Made by a program: the position numbers and the translations under genes. Below, in pieces: positions 18,271 to 27,668 of a stretch of DNA of 64,000 nucleotides; position 1 is the first letter of the stretch; the number at the start of each line of letters is the position of its first letter. This DNA comes from Deefgea tanakiae (GTDB taxonomy: Bacteria > Pseudomonadota > Gammaproteobacteria > Burkholderiales > Chitinibacteraceae): assembly GCF_019665765.1 (NCBI RefSeq), contig NZ_CP081150.1, forward strand, positions 1,922,001 through 1,986,000, in the 5' to 3' direction. Below the pieces are notes generated by a model that made no database searches, was not told the DNA's origin, and worked only from the letters and a program-made list of their open reading frames with translations.

Positions 18271-19182
18271 TTGGATCATGCAGTGAATCAGCAGCTTCTC
18301 AATCTAATCAATGGCGACTCATCGCGCTATCCCCACCAGCTCGCCGAGCAACATCCTCGTGTGCTTGAACTCATCATTGCATCCAGCCAAAGCGATGCCT
18401 TTGGTGCCTATTTGCAAAGCTTATTACTCGATGATAGGGGCAATCGGCAAGGATTCTCTTCAGTCGTAATTAGTGAAATCTCGACCTTGATTCAAGCGAA
18501 TGATGAACGACTACTAGGCTACTCATTGAACGAAACCGATGTTTGGGGTCATGTAAAAGAAGCACGCCATCATTTAGAAGAAAGTGGTACTGCGTTTAAT
18601 AAAGAAGGTTTTTTTGCAGCAGCTGAGCGCGGCGAAACGATGAAGCTCGTCTTGTTTCTCAAAGCAGGAATGAAGATTAATGCGACCGACCACCATGGAA
18701 AAACCCCGCTCATTTGGGCCTCCTCCTTCGGGCAATTGCCCTGTGTTGGTTTATTACTCGCTAACCAAGCGGCCACAGAAAGCCAAGACTCCGGCGGCTA
18801 TACCGCCTTGCATTGGGCTGCGGCCAATGGCCACGCCGAAGTGATACAGCTATTACTTGAGCATGGTGCAAATGCGAATGCAGTCAGTAAAACTGGACGT
18901 ACTCCACTGATTCAAGCTGCTGCACGCGGGCAACGCGACGCGGTGATGGTACTGATGGAAGCGGGCGCATACATCAATCATCAAGATGAAGAGGGTGAAA
19001 CGGCCTTGCATAAAGCGCTACAGCAAGGCCATGTGCATGTTTCAGAAGCACTGATCAATCATCATGCCGATGTAGAACTCAATAACAAGGCTCAAATCAA
19101 TGCATATGCAATGGGTCTAAAACACAGCAATATCGCCATTCGACGGCTACTGAGCGAAAAGAAATTCATCAGCCAAAAATAG
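18271..19182 (+). CDS. ankyrin repeat protein
   Basis: About 303 residues. The first 130 form a helical N-terminal region of unknown type. The rest holds at least four ankyrin repeats, seen as DHHGKTPLIWASSFGQ, GGYTALHWAAANGHAEVIQLLLEHGA, TGRTPLIQAAARGQ and EGETALHKALQQGH. A protein-protein binding role is likely; no partner is evident. No signal peptide. The start is uncertain: the first codon is TTG at 18271 and GTG at 18283 is also possible, neither with a strong ribosome site. It ends two bases from the convergent thioesterase gene. Confidence 0.82.
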   Translation: MDHAVNQQLLNLINGDSSRYPHQLAEQHPRVLELIIASSQSDAFGAYLQSLLLDDRGNRQGFSSVVISEISTLIQANDERLLGYSLNETDVWGHVKEARHHLEESGTAFNKEGFFAAAERGETMKLVLFLKAGMKINATDHHGKTPLIWASSFGQLPCVGLLLANQAATESQDSGGYTALHWAAANGHAEVIQLLLEHGANANAVSKTGRTPLIQAAARGQRDAVMVLMEAGAYINHQDEEGETALHKALQQGHVHVSEALINHHADVELNNKAQINAYAMGLKHSNIAIRRLLSEKKFISQK

Positions 19183-19183
19183 A

Positions 19184-19642
19184 TTATTTTTTTAGCATCA
19201 AGCGAATATCACGCCGCGCTTCAGCCTGCACCCAGCGGATCACCGCCTCTTCATCATTCGGCACCAAAGGCTCGACTCGCAGCGATTGACCTTCGGCCGA
19301 CATCGCCACCATCGTAAAGTAACAACTATTGGTATGCCGCTCAGTTTGTTCACGAATATTCTCTGCGACCACCCGAATACCAATTTCCATTGAGGTTCGA
19401 CCGGTGTAATTGACGCTGGCCAAAAAATGAACCAATTCACCTACGAAAATCGGCTGCTTGAACGTGACTTGATCGACCGATAAGGTCACCGCATAGGCGC
19501 CGGCATAGCGGCTAGCGCAAGCATAAGCGACTTGATCGAGTTGCTTTAATAAAGCCCCACCATGCACTTTGCCCGAAAAATTGGCCATATCAGGTGTCAT
19601 TAAAACGGTCATGGTTAGCTGATGTTTTGGTAAATCATGCAT
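19184..19642 (-). CDS. acyl-CoA thioesterase, hotdog fold (YciA/BACH type)
   Basis: 152 residues. The motif NFSGKVHGGALLKQLDQVAY is the usual active-site helix of acyl-CoA hydrolases of this group, with the conserved Asp in the helix. SVDQVTFKQPIFVGELVHFLASVNYTGRTSMEIG matches the second half of the domain. It hydrolyses acyl-CoA to free acid and CoA; chain-length preference cannot be read. The ATG at 19642 has GAGG upstream and is preferred to the in-frame TTG three bases earlier. Confidence 0.88.
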   Translation of the reverse strand: MHDLPKHQLTMTVLMTPDMANFSGKVHGGALLKQLDQVAYACASRYAGAYAVTLSVDQVTFKQPIFVGELVHFLASVNYTGRTSMEIGIRVVAENIREQTERHTNSCYFTMVAMSAEGQSLRVEPLVPNDEEAVIRWVQAEARRDIRLMLKK

Positions 19643-19667
19643 CAAAATTACCTCACGGTATGTTCAT

Positions 19668-19705
19668 CTAGCCTATATTTATAAAGAGCTAGATACAAAT
19701 ACCCA
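19668..19705. repeat. dispersed repeat, copy C (related)
   Basis: Between the thioesterase start and the lipA terminator: CTAGCC, then GAGCTAGATAC, then AAATACCCAATAAA. The last block recurs almost exactly at 39182-39194 after rarA, in both cases after a GATAC-containing segment. Assignment to the ATGGCTA/ATACCC family is tentative. Confidence 0.3.
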
Positions 19706-19706
19706 A

Positions 19707-19735
19707 TAAAAACGGAGCCGATGGCTCCGTTTTTA
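19707..19735 (-). terminator. terminator of the lipoate block
   Basis: AAAACGGAGCC and GGCTCCGTTTT form a stem with a 3-base loop (GAT) about 15 bases after the lipA stop on the minus strand, followed there by a T-run. Runs of A and T on both sides could make it work in both directions. Confidence 0.85.
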
Positions 19736-19749
19736 TTAACACCTAAAAA

Positions 19750-20748
19750 TTAAACACCCGCGTTATGCGCTTGCTGATCTGCGTGGTATGAACTACGCAC
19801 CATCGCACCAACCGCCGCATGTTTAAAGCCAAGTTCATACGCACGGTTTTCAAAGATTTTAAATTGATCAGGATGCACATAACGCAACACTGGCAAATGG
19901 CCATTGGATGGCTGCAAATACTGACCAATTGTAATCATGTCGATATCGTGCGCACGCATGTCTTCCATCACTTGGAATACTTCTTCATCCGTTTCGCCAA
20001 GTCCGACCATGATGCCCGATTTGGTATTCACGTGCGGATACAAGCGTTTGAATTCTTTCAGCAAATCAAGTGAGTGCTGATAATCCGAACCCGGACGCGC
20101 TTGTTTATACAAGCGTGGTGCAGTTTCCAGATTGTGATTCAATACGTCAGGCAAGGCGTCTTTGAAAATCGACAGCGCAATGTCCATACGGCCACGGAAA
20201 TCAGGCACAAGCACTTCAATCTGCGTGGCAGGGCTAAGTTCACGCGTTTTTTGAATACATTCAGCAAAGTGAGCAGCGCCGCCATCGCGCAAATCATCAC
20301 GATCCACGGACGTAATCACCACATATTTGAGTTTAAGCGCAGCAATCGTTTCGCCCAAATGGCGCGGCTCGTTTTCATCAAGTGGATTTGGGCGGCCATG
20401 GCCGACATCACAGAACGGGCAACGACGCGTACAGATATCACCCATGATCATGAAAGTCGCAGTGCCCTTGCCGAAGCACTCACCGATATTCGGGCAAGTG
20501 GCTTCTTCGCACACGGTATGCAGCTTTTGTTCACGCAGGATTTCTTTAATTTCATAGAAACGACTGTTGTGACTTGCCGCTTGGACACGAATCCATTCTG
20601 GCTTTTTGAGTTTAGTTTCAAGCTGAACGATTTTAATCGGGATGCGCGCTGTTTTGGCTTCGCCTTTAAGTTTCACGCCGACTTCTTTTGATGCCGGTTT
20701 TGCCGCTGGCGTCGCGCCCGCTGCCACGTCTTTAATTTGTTCTGTCAT
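19750..20748 (-). CDS. lipA: lipoyl synthase
   Basis: 332 residues. Radical SAM enzyme that inserts two sulfurs into the octanoyl chain on lipoyl domains. Both iron-sulfur clusters are visible: the auxiliary cluster Cys80, Cys85, Cys91 ([12 protein letters not shown]) and the radical SAM cluster Cys106, Cys110, Cys113 (CTRRCPFC). The C-terminal [11 protein letters not shown] gives the conserved RSSY motif. It follows lipB by 22 bases and is the last gene of the block. Confidence 0.97.
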   Translation of the reverse strand: MTEQIKDVAAGATPAAKPASKEVGVKLKGEAKTARIPIKIVQLETKLKKPEWIRVQAASHNSRFYEIKEILREQKLHTVCEEATCPNIGECFGKGTATFMIMGDICTRRCPFCDVGHGRPNPLDENEPRHLGETIAALKLKYVVITSVDRDDLRDGGAAHFAECIQKTRELSPATQIEVLVPDFRGRMDIALSIFKDALPDVLNHNLETAPRLYKQARPGSDYQHSLDLLKEFKRLYPHVNTKSGIMVGLGETDEEVFQVMEDMRAHDIDMITIGQYLQPSNGHLPVLRYVHPDQFKIFENRAYELGFKHAAVGAMVRSSYHADQQAHNAGV

Positions 20749-20770
20749 AGCGTCCGAATTACCGCACTAT

Positions 20771-21415
20771 TTATACGGGTAATTGCTTGATTTGTTGAAG
20801 AATTTTGTCGGCCATTTTACCGAACAAATCGGCGGGTGTCTTGTTTATCCCTAAGTCCACCATCCGCGTTACTTGCAGACCTTGATAACCACATGGATTG
20901 ATAAAGGCAAAAGGGGCTAAATCCATGCTCACATTGAGCGCTAAACCATGGTAGCAACAACCATTTTTGATCCGTAGGCCTAAACTGGCAATTTTAGCTT
21001 CGTATTCACCCAATTCATTCTTGAGCTGGACATATACACCCGGCGCATCAACTTTGCCGTAAGCGGTGATGCCATCATCAGCTAAAACGCCAATAACGCT
21101 ATTTTCGAGCAAGCGTACCAAATCACGAACGCCAAGCTTATGTCGGCGCAAATCAAGCAACAAATAAGCAACCAATTGCCCCGGTCCGTGATAGGTTACT
21201 TGCCCACCGCGATCGATCTGCACAATCGGAATACTGCTGCTTTGCAAAATATGCTCAGGCTTACCCGCCAAACCTTGCGTAAACACCGGCGGATGCTCCA
21301 ACAGCCAAAGCTCATCGGGTGTGCTCGCATCGCGGTTCACGGTAAACGCTTGCATCGCTTCAAACGTTGGCAAATATTCAACTTGCCCTAATTGTTTGAC
21401 AATGACATCTGCCAC
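20771..21415 (-). CDS. lipB: lipoyl(octanoyl) transferase
   Basis: 214 residues. LipB moves octanoyl from acyl carrier protein to lipoyl domains, using a Cys/Lys dyad: Cys175 (INPCGYQG) and probably Lys141 (AKIASLGLR). [22 protein letters not shown] is the family signature. It starts right at the DUF493 stop and is followed by lipA, the standard order in Betaproteobacteria. Confidence 0.96.
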   Translation of the reverse strand: MADVIVKQLGQVEYLPTFEAMQAFTVNRDASTPDELWLLEHPPVFTQGLAGKPEHILQSSSIPIVQIDRGGQVTYHGPGQLVAYLLLDLRRHKLGVRDLVRLLENSVIGVLADDGITAYGKVDAPGVYVQLKNELGEYEAKIASLGLRIKNGCCYHGLALNVSMDLAPFAFINPCGYQGLQVTRMVDLGINKTPADLFGKMADKILQQIKQLPV

Positions 21416-21715
21416 TTAAAGCACCATACGAACCATAGGATGGGCACGCAGTGCGGCATCAAGCGCGTGGACTTGATCGACGTGTTCAAAGGTAATCATT
21501 AGAGTCAGCGCATGATAATTGCCGCTACTCGATGCGCGGATTTCAATTTTTTCTTCGACAAAATCAGGCACATGCAAAATAGTCACTTGCAACACTTCTT
21601 GCACAAACACTTCTTGGGCAATATTTTTTTGACTGACCGCTTTAACCGGAATCAACACCGGAAAAGTCACTAAATCTTCGAGTTTTTGACTCGGAATATC
21701 GGTAAATCCAACCAT
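21416..21715 (-). CDS. DUF493 (YbeD-like) protein
   Basis: 99 residues, full length for the DUF493/YbeD family, an ACT-like fold of unknown function. FPVLIPVKAV near the N-terminus and VTFEHVDQVHALDAALRAHPMVRMVL at the end (read without the leading residue) fit the family. Its position between dat and lipB is conserved in Betaproteobacteria, suggesting a link to lipoate metabolism, but no activity is established. Confidence 0.88.
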   Translation of the reverse strand: MVGFTDIPSQKLEDLVTFPVLIPVKAVSQKNIAQEVFVQEVLQVTILHVPDFVEEKIEIRASSSGNYHALTLMITFEHVDQVHALDAALRAHPMVRMVL

Positions 21716-21721
21716 GCTAAT

Positions 21722-22600
21722 TTACTCCAAACCACGGCGCATCACCGTCGTTTTAAAATCTTGATAAAAACTGACCATTCTTTTATATATGGGGCCAACT
21801 TGCCCATTTCCTACTGGCTGTCCATCTAAAACAATAATCGCAAGGATTTCTTTTGAAGACGATGTCAGCCAAACTTCATCGGCCTGCCGCAACATGGCCT
21901 CAGTCACATCCCCCAACTGCAAAGGTAAGTCGTTTTGCTCTGCCAACTCAATCAATAGATCGTAAGTGATTCCCGTCAGCATCAAATCGGATGGCGCAGG
22001 GGCATAGATTATGCCCGCTTTTACGATAAAAATATTGCTCGCAGCGCCTTCAATCATCAATCCATCGCGCAATAAAATAGTCTCGGCCACCCCAGCATCA
22101 GCAGCCTGCTGCTTTGCCAATACATTTGCCAGTAAAGAAATCGCTTTGATATTACAACGCAACCAACGCACATCCGTCGCTGTAATTGCGTGAACGCCCT
22201 GCTCGACCAGCAAATTAGCAGGCGCTTCTAAGACATCAGAAAACATAAAGACTGTAGGGGAAACTTCAGCGGGAAAAGCATGATTACGTGGAAAAGCAGG
22301 CCCGCGCGAGACTTGTAAATAAATCGATTGGTCAGCAAAGTTTTGTTGCTCAACCAATGAAACAACCAATCGCCGCCACTCGCTCCTTGAATAAGGATTT
22401 TGTATACTGATCGCTGCTAGATTCTTTTCCAGTCGCGCTAAATGCTCATCAAGACGAAAAATGGCATGACTGTAGACCGGTATCATTTCATAGATGCCAT
22501 CACCAAATAAAAAACCACGATCCAAAACCGAAATTTTGAGTTGGTCTAAGGCCGCAAACTCACCATTCAAATATGCAATTCGCTGTGGTACTTGCATCAT
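21722..22600 (-). CDS. dat: D-amino-acid aminotransferase, class IV
   Basis: About 292 residues of the branched-chain/D-amino acid transaminase class IV fold. LDRGFLFGDGIYEMIPVY is the N-terminal signature and CNIKAISLLANVLAKQQA carries the PLP lysine, matching D-alanine aminotransferases. It probably interconverts D-alanine and D-glutamate. The frame is open to a TTG at 22618, but a GGAG site lies just before two ATGs at 22600 and 22597; the second has better spacing. First gene of the block dat-DUF493-lipB-lipA. Confidence 0.85.
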   Translation of the reverse strand: MMQVPQRIAYLNGEFAALDQLKISVLDRGFLFGDGIYEMIPVYSHAIFRLDEHLARLEKNLAAISIQNPYSRSEWRRLVVSLVEQQNFADQSIYLQVSRGPAFPRNHAFPAEVSPTVFMFSDVLEAPANLLVEQGVHAITATDVRWLRCNIKAISLLANVLAKQQAADAGVAETILLRDGLMIEGAASNIFIVKAGIIYAPAPSDLMLTGITYDLLIELAEQNDLPLQLGDVTEAMLRQADEVWLTSSSKEILAIIVLDGQPVGNGQVGPIYKRMVSFYQDFKTTVMRRGLE

Positions 22601-22721
22601 GCTCTCCAGTAGATTCAATTGAAGAATTGATTCATCGACATGCCATGAGACTTGGAAAAATTTAGCTTATCAGTCTATACTAAGCGAGCACTTTCAAACG
22701 ACCGTTTTAAAAGGAAAAGTC

Positions 22722-22988
22722 ATGAGTGATTTAGCAGCACGGTTTAAAACCGCACAAGACGAAGTGGTTAATCTGAACGATGCACCCGATGTGCAAACTA
22801 AGTTGAAACTCTATGCGCTTTACAAACAAGGCAGCGAAGGTGATGTAAGCGGTGATCGCCCTTCTGCCATCCAGTTTGTAGCACAAGCAAAGTACGATGC
22901 ATGGGCCAAACTCGTTGGCACCAGTAATGAAACAGCCATTAATGGGTATATTGATCTAGTCGAAGAATTAAAAGCAAAAGACGCTTAA
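22722..22988 (+). CDS. acyl-CoA-binding protein
   Basis: 88 residues, the size of a stand-alone ACBP domain. The binding motif KLKLYALYKQGSEGDVSG and the later KYDAWAKLVGTSNETAINGYIDLVEEL are both typical. ACBPs bind medium- and long-chain acyl-CoA and hold a cytoplasmic pool. They are less common in bacteria than in eukaryotes but known in Betaproteobacteria. A strong ribosome site (AAAAGGAAAAG) precedes the ATG. A hairpin at 22993-23012 follows. Confidence 0.93.
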   Translation: MSDLAARFKTAQDEVVNLNDAPDVQTKLKLYALYKQGSEGDVSGDRPSAIQFVAQAKYDAWAKLVGTSNETAINGYIDLVEELKAKDA

Positions 22989-22992
22989 ACCC

Positions 22993-23012
22993 GTGAGGGG
23001 TATTCCCCTCAC
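22993..23012. terminator. hairpin between convergent genes
   Basis: GTGAGGGG (22993-23000) and CCCCTCAC (23005-23012) form a perfect 8-bp stem with a TATT loop. There is no T-run on either strand, so it may act only as a stabilising 3' end. It overlaps the stop of the minus-strand receptor gene. Confidence 0.5.
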
Positions 23013-26000
23013 TGATTGAGTATCAACACTTTGTTTTGCTCTTGCATCAGTTCAAACGCAGTAGCCGTGATAGGGCGACTAAATAAATAACCTTGAATCG
23101 AATCGGTTCCTGCCGAACATAAGAACTCAAGCTGCGGTTGAGTCTCAACCCCTTCGGCCAATACCGACATCCCCAGTGTTTTACCCAAGCCTATAATCGC
23201 CATGACAATCGCCGCATCATTAGCATCACAACTAATATCTCGCACAAAACTTTGATCGACTTTGAGCTTATCAAAAGCAAAACGTTTCAAATACGCCAAG
23301 CTCGAATACCCAGTTCCAAAATCATCCAGCGACAACTTCACCCCCAGTCGTTTAATACCCTGCAAAGTGAGCATCACCTGCTCAACCTCTTGCATCACGA
23401 CGGACTCAGTCACTTCAATTTCCAAATATTTGGCCGCCAAGCCAGCATCGTCCAGCGCACTTTGAATCAACTCTAAAAAATTAGCTTGATGCAATTGCAA
23501 AGGGGATACATTCACAGCGATAGTAATCGGTGGTAATCCCGCTTGCTGCCACTTCGCAGCTAAACGACAGGCTTCTTGCATCACCCAATTGCCAATTGGC
23601 ACAATCAAACGCGACTCTTCAGCAATGGGAATAAATTTAATGGGCGAAATAATCCCTTGCTCAGGATGATTCCACCGTATCAAGGCTTCAGCACCTAAAA
23701 TACAGCCCGTTTTTAAGCTCACTTGAGGTTGGAAGTAGAGTTCAAACTCACTATTTGCCAAAGCATTACGCATGCTCGTTTCTAATATCAGCCGCTCAGA
23801 TGCTCGGGCATTCATATCTGCAGTAAAATACTGATAATTATTGCGCCCCATATCTTTTGCCTGATACATCGCGACATCGGCGTTTTTAATCAAAACATCG
23901 GGATCACGGCCATCATCAGGAAATACGCTAATCCCAATCGAGGTCGAAGTCGCAAAACTGCCCGCATCGAGTGAGAATGAATCATGAAATGACGATAAAA
24001 TTCGGTCTGCAATATTTCCTGCAACTAAAGGATTAGGTAAATCGGCCAGCACCAGTACAAATTCATCACCACCCAAGCGAGATAAAATATCTTGCTTGCC
24101 GACAATTTGCCGCAAACGCCCCGCCACTTGCGCCAACACCATATCGCCAGCGGAATGACCGAGTGAGTCATTGATGGTTTTAAAACGATCTAAATCCAAA
24201 AATAAGACTGCGAGTTGCGTATTATGCTTCTCTGCATTGGCAACAGCGAGACGCAGCTCATCACGCAATAAATTACGATTGGCTAAGCCGGTGACCGTAT
24301 CAAAATTAGCCAATTCAGTTATACGATCTTGCGCTTCTTTTCGCTCAGTAATATCGGTCATCGTGCCAATCAAACGACTAGGCTTACCACGGGTATCAAA
24401 ATCAACAAACTTGCCACGGGTTTGAAACCAGCGAAAATCACCCAATTTAATTTTACGGCGAAACTCAACCGCAAATTGCGCCGAATTGCCGACATAATAA
24501 TCACGGTAAGCTGAAACCGCTTGCTCTCTATCGGTGGGATGCAGCTGATCTTTCCATTTATCAAATGTTTCAACCAATTCACCCGGTTGATAACCCAATA
24601 GGCGATCGTATTCAGGACTAGTAATTGCCGTGCGCCGACCATCCAGCGGCATATCAAATAAACCGGTACTGGATGCTTCTAATGCCAAACGCAGTTGCTG
24701 CTCTGATTTAACAATGGCCTCTTCCTGCATTCGTCGCTCAGAAATATCACGAACAACGGCACAGTTATACTCTTGCCCTTTAAATAAAATATAGTTGGAA
24801 TGAACTTCACAAGGAAACTCTTCACCAGTCCTTGTCTTTAAGATAATTTCATCAAATAAATGCCGATGATGCCGCAATAAATTCCAAAATTTAGGCCAGC
24901 TTTCTGGCTTGAAATTCGGATTAATATCCCGAAAACGCATGGCCATTAAGTCTTTCTCAGAATAACCAAAGCGAATGCAGGTCGTTGCATTGATATAGCG
25001 AATATGTCCTGCTGGATCGAGCCAAATCGCCATGTCTGCGCCATTCTCAATAGCAACTTTAGTTAAATATAAATCGGCCTCGGTTCGTTCTAAGCGACGT
25101 AGTTGGCGCAAAACATAAAACAATAAGGCTGAGCCACCCAATAACAGCGTTAAAGCCATTCCCATCGTGATAAATGTCTCTTTCCACCAAGGTGCTAACA
25201 CATCATCGCGGTTAATACCAACCGAAACACCTAAAGGCCAACCCTCGACCCGCCGCCACCCGTAAATGCGAGTAATGTTATCGACCTTGCTGGTTTCATA
25301 AAATACGCCGCTTTCAGTACCACTTGAAACACGATCAAAAAATTCCTTATGTGAAATATCTCGGCCAATTTCCTCATCACGCCGTGGAAAGCGAGCAAGA
25401 GAAATCCCGTCATCACGAAACAAACGAATAACAACATCGCGGTTTTGGCTAATTGATGAATAAAATTTTTGGAAATAGGCTGGATTTAAACCGGCAATCA
25501 TTACCCCAGAAAAATTGGATTTCTTATCCAGCACACCGGTTACAAATGGAATAATCGAATCCGTACCCGTTGGATCGGCTTGCTGTTCAGCGATATAAAA
25601 AGGAGCTTGCGGTCTTGAGCGTACAACTCGGAAAAACTGGCTACTGGATAAATTATGCGCTTTGACTGGGAACATTAAGCTTGAGGCAGCTAAAACACCA
25701 TTTTCATTAGCTAAACCCATACTGCTTAGCTGTGCATATCGACCAACAAAACGCAACATATAAGCATGTAAACAAGCAGAATCCTGAACCGCTAAACAAG
25801 ACTGAAAAATTTCATCTTGCTCAACCGTATTTAGCGCTGACAATGTGCCTTCCATCGTCCGCCCTACGTGCTGATCAAATGCACGCGCCAGCAATAGCAT
25901 CTCTTGCTCAGCTTTGGCGAGCGTCGCTTGATAACTACGCCATGTCGAAATGCTTTGAATCACCAAAGCGGCGACAAACACGCAGATAAACAAAAAAACG

Positions 26001-26071
26001 AGTACTTTACGAATCCAGCCAAAAGAATCACCAGATTCTTCGTAATGCTGATTAGAAAGGTTATTTGACAC
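23009..26071 (-). CDS. membrane sensor with PAS, GGDEF and EAL domains
   Basis: 1020 residues. Helix 22-44 and helix 301-321 enclose a periplasmic region of about 255 residues that looks like a double Cache ligand-binding domain. Two PAS domains follow (about 333-445 and 455-575), then GGDEF (GGDEF at 667-671) and EAL (motif at 795-797). The GGDEF site is intact, but the inhibitory RxxD site is GKQD and probably lost. The EAL domain keeps the expected residues in EALIRW, NVSPLQL, EVTES, DDFGTGYS, KVDQSF and AEGVET, so it should hydrolyse c-di-GMP. Net activity cannot be told from sequence. Confidence 0.92.
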   Translation of the reverse strand: MSNNLSNQHYEESGDSFGWIRKVLVFLFICVFVAALVIQSISTWRSYQATLAKAEQEMLLLARAFDQHVGRTMEGTLSALNTVEQDEIFQSCLAVQDSACLHAYMLRFVGRYAQLSSMGLANENGVLAASSLMFPVKAHNLSSSQFFRVVRSRPQAPFYIAEQQADPTGTDSIIPFVTGVLDKKSNFSGVMIAGLNPAYFQKFYSSISQNRDVVIRLFRDDGISLARFPRRDEEIGRDISHKEFFDRVSSGTESGVFYETSKVDNITRIYGWRRVEGWPLGVSVGINRDDVLAPWWKETFITMGMALTLLLGGSALLFYVLRQLRRLERTEADLYLTKVAIENGADMAIWLDPAGHIRYINATTCIRFGYSEKDLMAMRFRDINPNFKPESWPKFWNLLRHHRHLFDEIILKTRTGEEFPCEVHSNYILFKGQEYNCAVVRDISERRMQEEAIVKSEQQLRLALEASSTGLFDMPLDGRRTAITSPEYDRLLGYQPGELVETFDKWKDQLHPTDREQAVSAYRDYYVGNSAQFAVEFRRKIKLGDFRWFQTRGKFVDFDTRGKPSRLIGTMTDITERKEAQDRITELANFDTVTGLANRNLLRDELRLAVANAEKHNTQLAVLFLDLDRFKTINDSLGHSAGDMVLAQVAGRLRQIVGKQDILSRLGGDEFVLVLADLPNPLVAGNIADRILSSFHDSFSLDAGSFATSTSIGISVFPDDGRDPDVLIKNADVAMYQAKDMGRNNYQYFTADMNARASERLILETSMRNALANSEFELYFQPQVSLKTGCILGAEALIRWNHPEQGIISPIKFIPIAEESRLIVPIGNWVMQEACRLAAKWQQAGLPPITIAVNVSPLQLHQANFLELIQSALDDAGLAAKYLEIEVTESVVMQEVEQVMLTLQGIKRLGVKLSLDDFGTGYSSLAYLKRFAFDKLKVDQSFVRDISCDANDAAIVMAIIGLGKTLGMSVLAEGVETQPQLEFLCSAGTDSIQGYLFSRPITATAFELMQEQNKVLILNQ

Positions 26072-26348
26072 GCAGTCTTTCTCTATATGATCGATTGAGT
26101 TGGTTTTCTAACAGCAGTAGGTACAGTTGATAATTATTTAGTCTACACACAACGGTAGTGGCGCACGTCTAATCTGCAGTATAGCGTGTCATTGATCAAG
26201 TCATTATGGTGCCTGGCTAAGTCAACGAAACGGTGAGTCTCGCCCAAACAGATATCGTAAAGACCAACGTAATCTCCGCATATCTGACTGGACGCACGCA
26301 CGTGCAATAAAATTATAGTTACATTTCGCCACAAATACATTCAGGCAC
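26072..26348. other. intergenic region upstream of the GGDEF-EAL gene
   Basis: About 280 bases with no convincing gene. A minus-strand open frame of 65 residues (26143-26340) has no family resemblance or ribosome site. On the minus strand a TATAAT occurs in AACTATAATTTTATT near 26310, a possible -10 for the receptor gene, without a clear -35. I see no riboswitch that I can name. Confidence 0.5.
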
Positions 26349-26380
26349 AAAAAAACCGCCAAATATCATGGCGGTTTTTA
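26349..26380 (-). terminator. terminator of the DUF3460 gene
   Basis: AAAAACCGCC and GGCGGTTTTT form a stem with a 9-base loop; on the minus strand it is followed by a T-run. It begins about 16 bases after the DUF3460 stop. Confidence 0.85.
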
Positions 26381-26394
26381 ATACGCATTTGCTC

Positions 26395-26571
26395 TTATTT
26401 ACGAGTTGTTGATGCATCGTTACGGCTACGTTCATCTAAATTAATCGGGGCTTTATCCCACAACAAAGCGCGGCCTTCAATTTGGCCTTGTTTTAATTCA
26501 GGATTTTTTTCCAACACGCCTTCGATAAATTGAGTGTATTCAGAAACGTAGGTATTGTCTTTGCCAAACAT
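26395..26571 (-). CDS. DUF3460 family small protein (58 aa)
   Basis: A 58-residue frame: it starts MFGKDNTYVSEYTQFIEG and contains LKQGQIEGRALLWDK, the core of the DUF3460 family (about 60 residues, Betaproteobacteria, function unknown). A very strong ribosome site (GAGGAGAAG) lies seven bases or fewer before the ATG, and a terminator follows the stop, so this is a complete single-gene unit. Soluble, charged, no cysteine. Confidence 0.88.
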   Translation of the reverse strand: MFGKDNTYVSEYTQFIEGVLEKNPELKQGQIEGRALLWDKAPINLDERSRNDASTTRK

Positions 26572-26772
26572 GTACTTCTCCTCTTTGCATTCTCAGTTTT
26601 GCGATATTATAACTGAGGGCAGTCTGTGGCGGCGGACTTGTTTATACGTGATCAATGACAAATCGGCTCAGACGCCATCATCTAGATCATTAACACTCTG
26701 GCATTTTGAATCCTATCAATGACAATCCAAGCAACTCAAAAATTTTGCGATTCATTCAAGCCAATGACAAGC

Positions 26773-27495
26773 ATGCGCTTCAAGTCGTTTTGTGGCGCAT
26801 TACTGCTCGTCTTATTGCCTAGCTTGGGCAACGCGGCACCATTGCGGATCGTACTCACTGATAGCAACACCATGCCGCTCGCTCATATTCAAGATTTCCA
26901 GCTCAAAGGCGGCATGCTGTTTGAACTTGGCAATGCCATCGCGCAAGAAATGGGTCGCAAAGCAACTTTCATCACTCTGCCCCGCAAGCGAATTGCACAA
27001 GCTTTAATTGACGGTAAAGCCGATTTGATTTGCAACCAAAATCAGGCATGGCTGGTTGGCCCTTTTGACTGGAGTAAAAATTTCATACCACATGTCGAAC
27101 TACTGGTCAGCAATCAAAATCAAGTACGGCCGATGCAAATGTCAGAGCTGTCGAACATCCCGATTGGCACTATTCTTGGTTTCAATTATGTTGAAATGCG
27201 CCAGCAACTGGGAAATCAATTTATACGCGACGATTCACTTGGGCCGAAGAACAATCTACTCAAGCTGAATGCGGGACATGTAAATCACATTATCATTCCC
27301 CAATACATACTCGAATATCAACAAAAACTCGGTAATCTCAAAGTCAAAATTCACCCGTATTTAGTGATCAAAGATCAGCCTGCTGCGTGTGCGGTATCGC
27401 GCTCTGGACAAATCAAGCTGGCAGATCTCAATCGAGCGATTACCAATCTTGAAAAAAGAAACAAGCTTAAACCCATCTTTGAGCGTTATCGTTAG
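26773..27495 (+). CDS. periplasmic solute-binding protein, family 3 type (orphan)
   Basis: About 240 residues: signal peptide MRFKSFCGALLLVLLPSLGNA, then a two-lobed binding fold starting PLRIVLTDSN, with KGGMLFELGNAIAQEMGRKATFITLPRKRIAQALIDGKADLICN typical of SBP_bac_3 proteins. No permease or ATPase gene is adjacent, so it may serve a distant ABC transporter or act as a sensor or stand-alone protein. Starts at 26719, 26764 and 26773 are all in frame without a clear ribosome site; 26773 gives the most normal signal peptide. Confidence 0.8.
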   Translation: MRFKSFCGALLLVLLPSLGNAAPLRIVLTDSNTMPLAHIQDFQLKGGMLFELGNAIAQEMGRKATFITLPRKRIAQALIDGKADLICNQNQAWLVGPFDWSKNFIPHVELLVSNQNQVRPMQMSELSNIPIGTILGFNYVEMRQQLGNQFIRDDSLGPKNNLLKLNAGHVNHIIIPQYILEYQQKLGNLKVKIHPYLVIKDQPAACAVSRSGQIKLADLNRAITNLEKRNKLKPIFERYR

Positions 27496-27603
27496 ATACT
27501 AGCAATTCATGGCCTTGCTAAACCATGTGACACAAGCTTACCCCACATGCGGTTTAAAATGTCATTCGGTGTGTTTGTGTCATTTTTTGCATATCGCCCA
27601 ATA

Positions 27604-27629
27604 AAAAAACCGCTAAAAAGCGGTTTTTT
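27604..27629. terminator. bidirectional terminator between the binding protein and hisC
   Basis: AAAAAACCGC and GCGGTTTTTT form a perfect 10-bp stem with loop TAAAAA. A- and T-runs on both sides let it end both convergent transcripts. Just before it is CGCCCAATAAAA, similar to the ACCCAATAAA block seen elsewhere. Confidence 0.88.
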
Positions 27630-27668
27630 CAATTTAATCGATAGGGTATTGGCTTACAAGGCAATACA

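Noticed and set aside
26143-26340. Minus-strand frame of 65 residues upstream of the GGDEF-EAL gene
   Set aside because: No ribosome site, no recognisable domain, composition unlike neighbouring genes.
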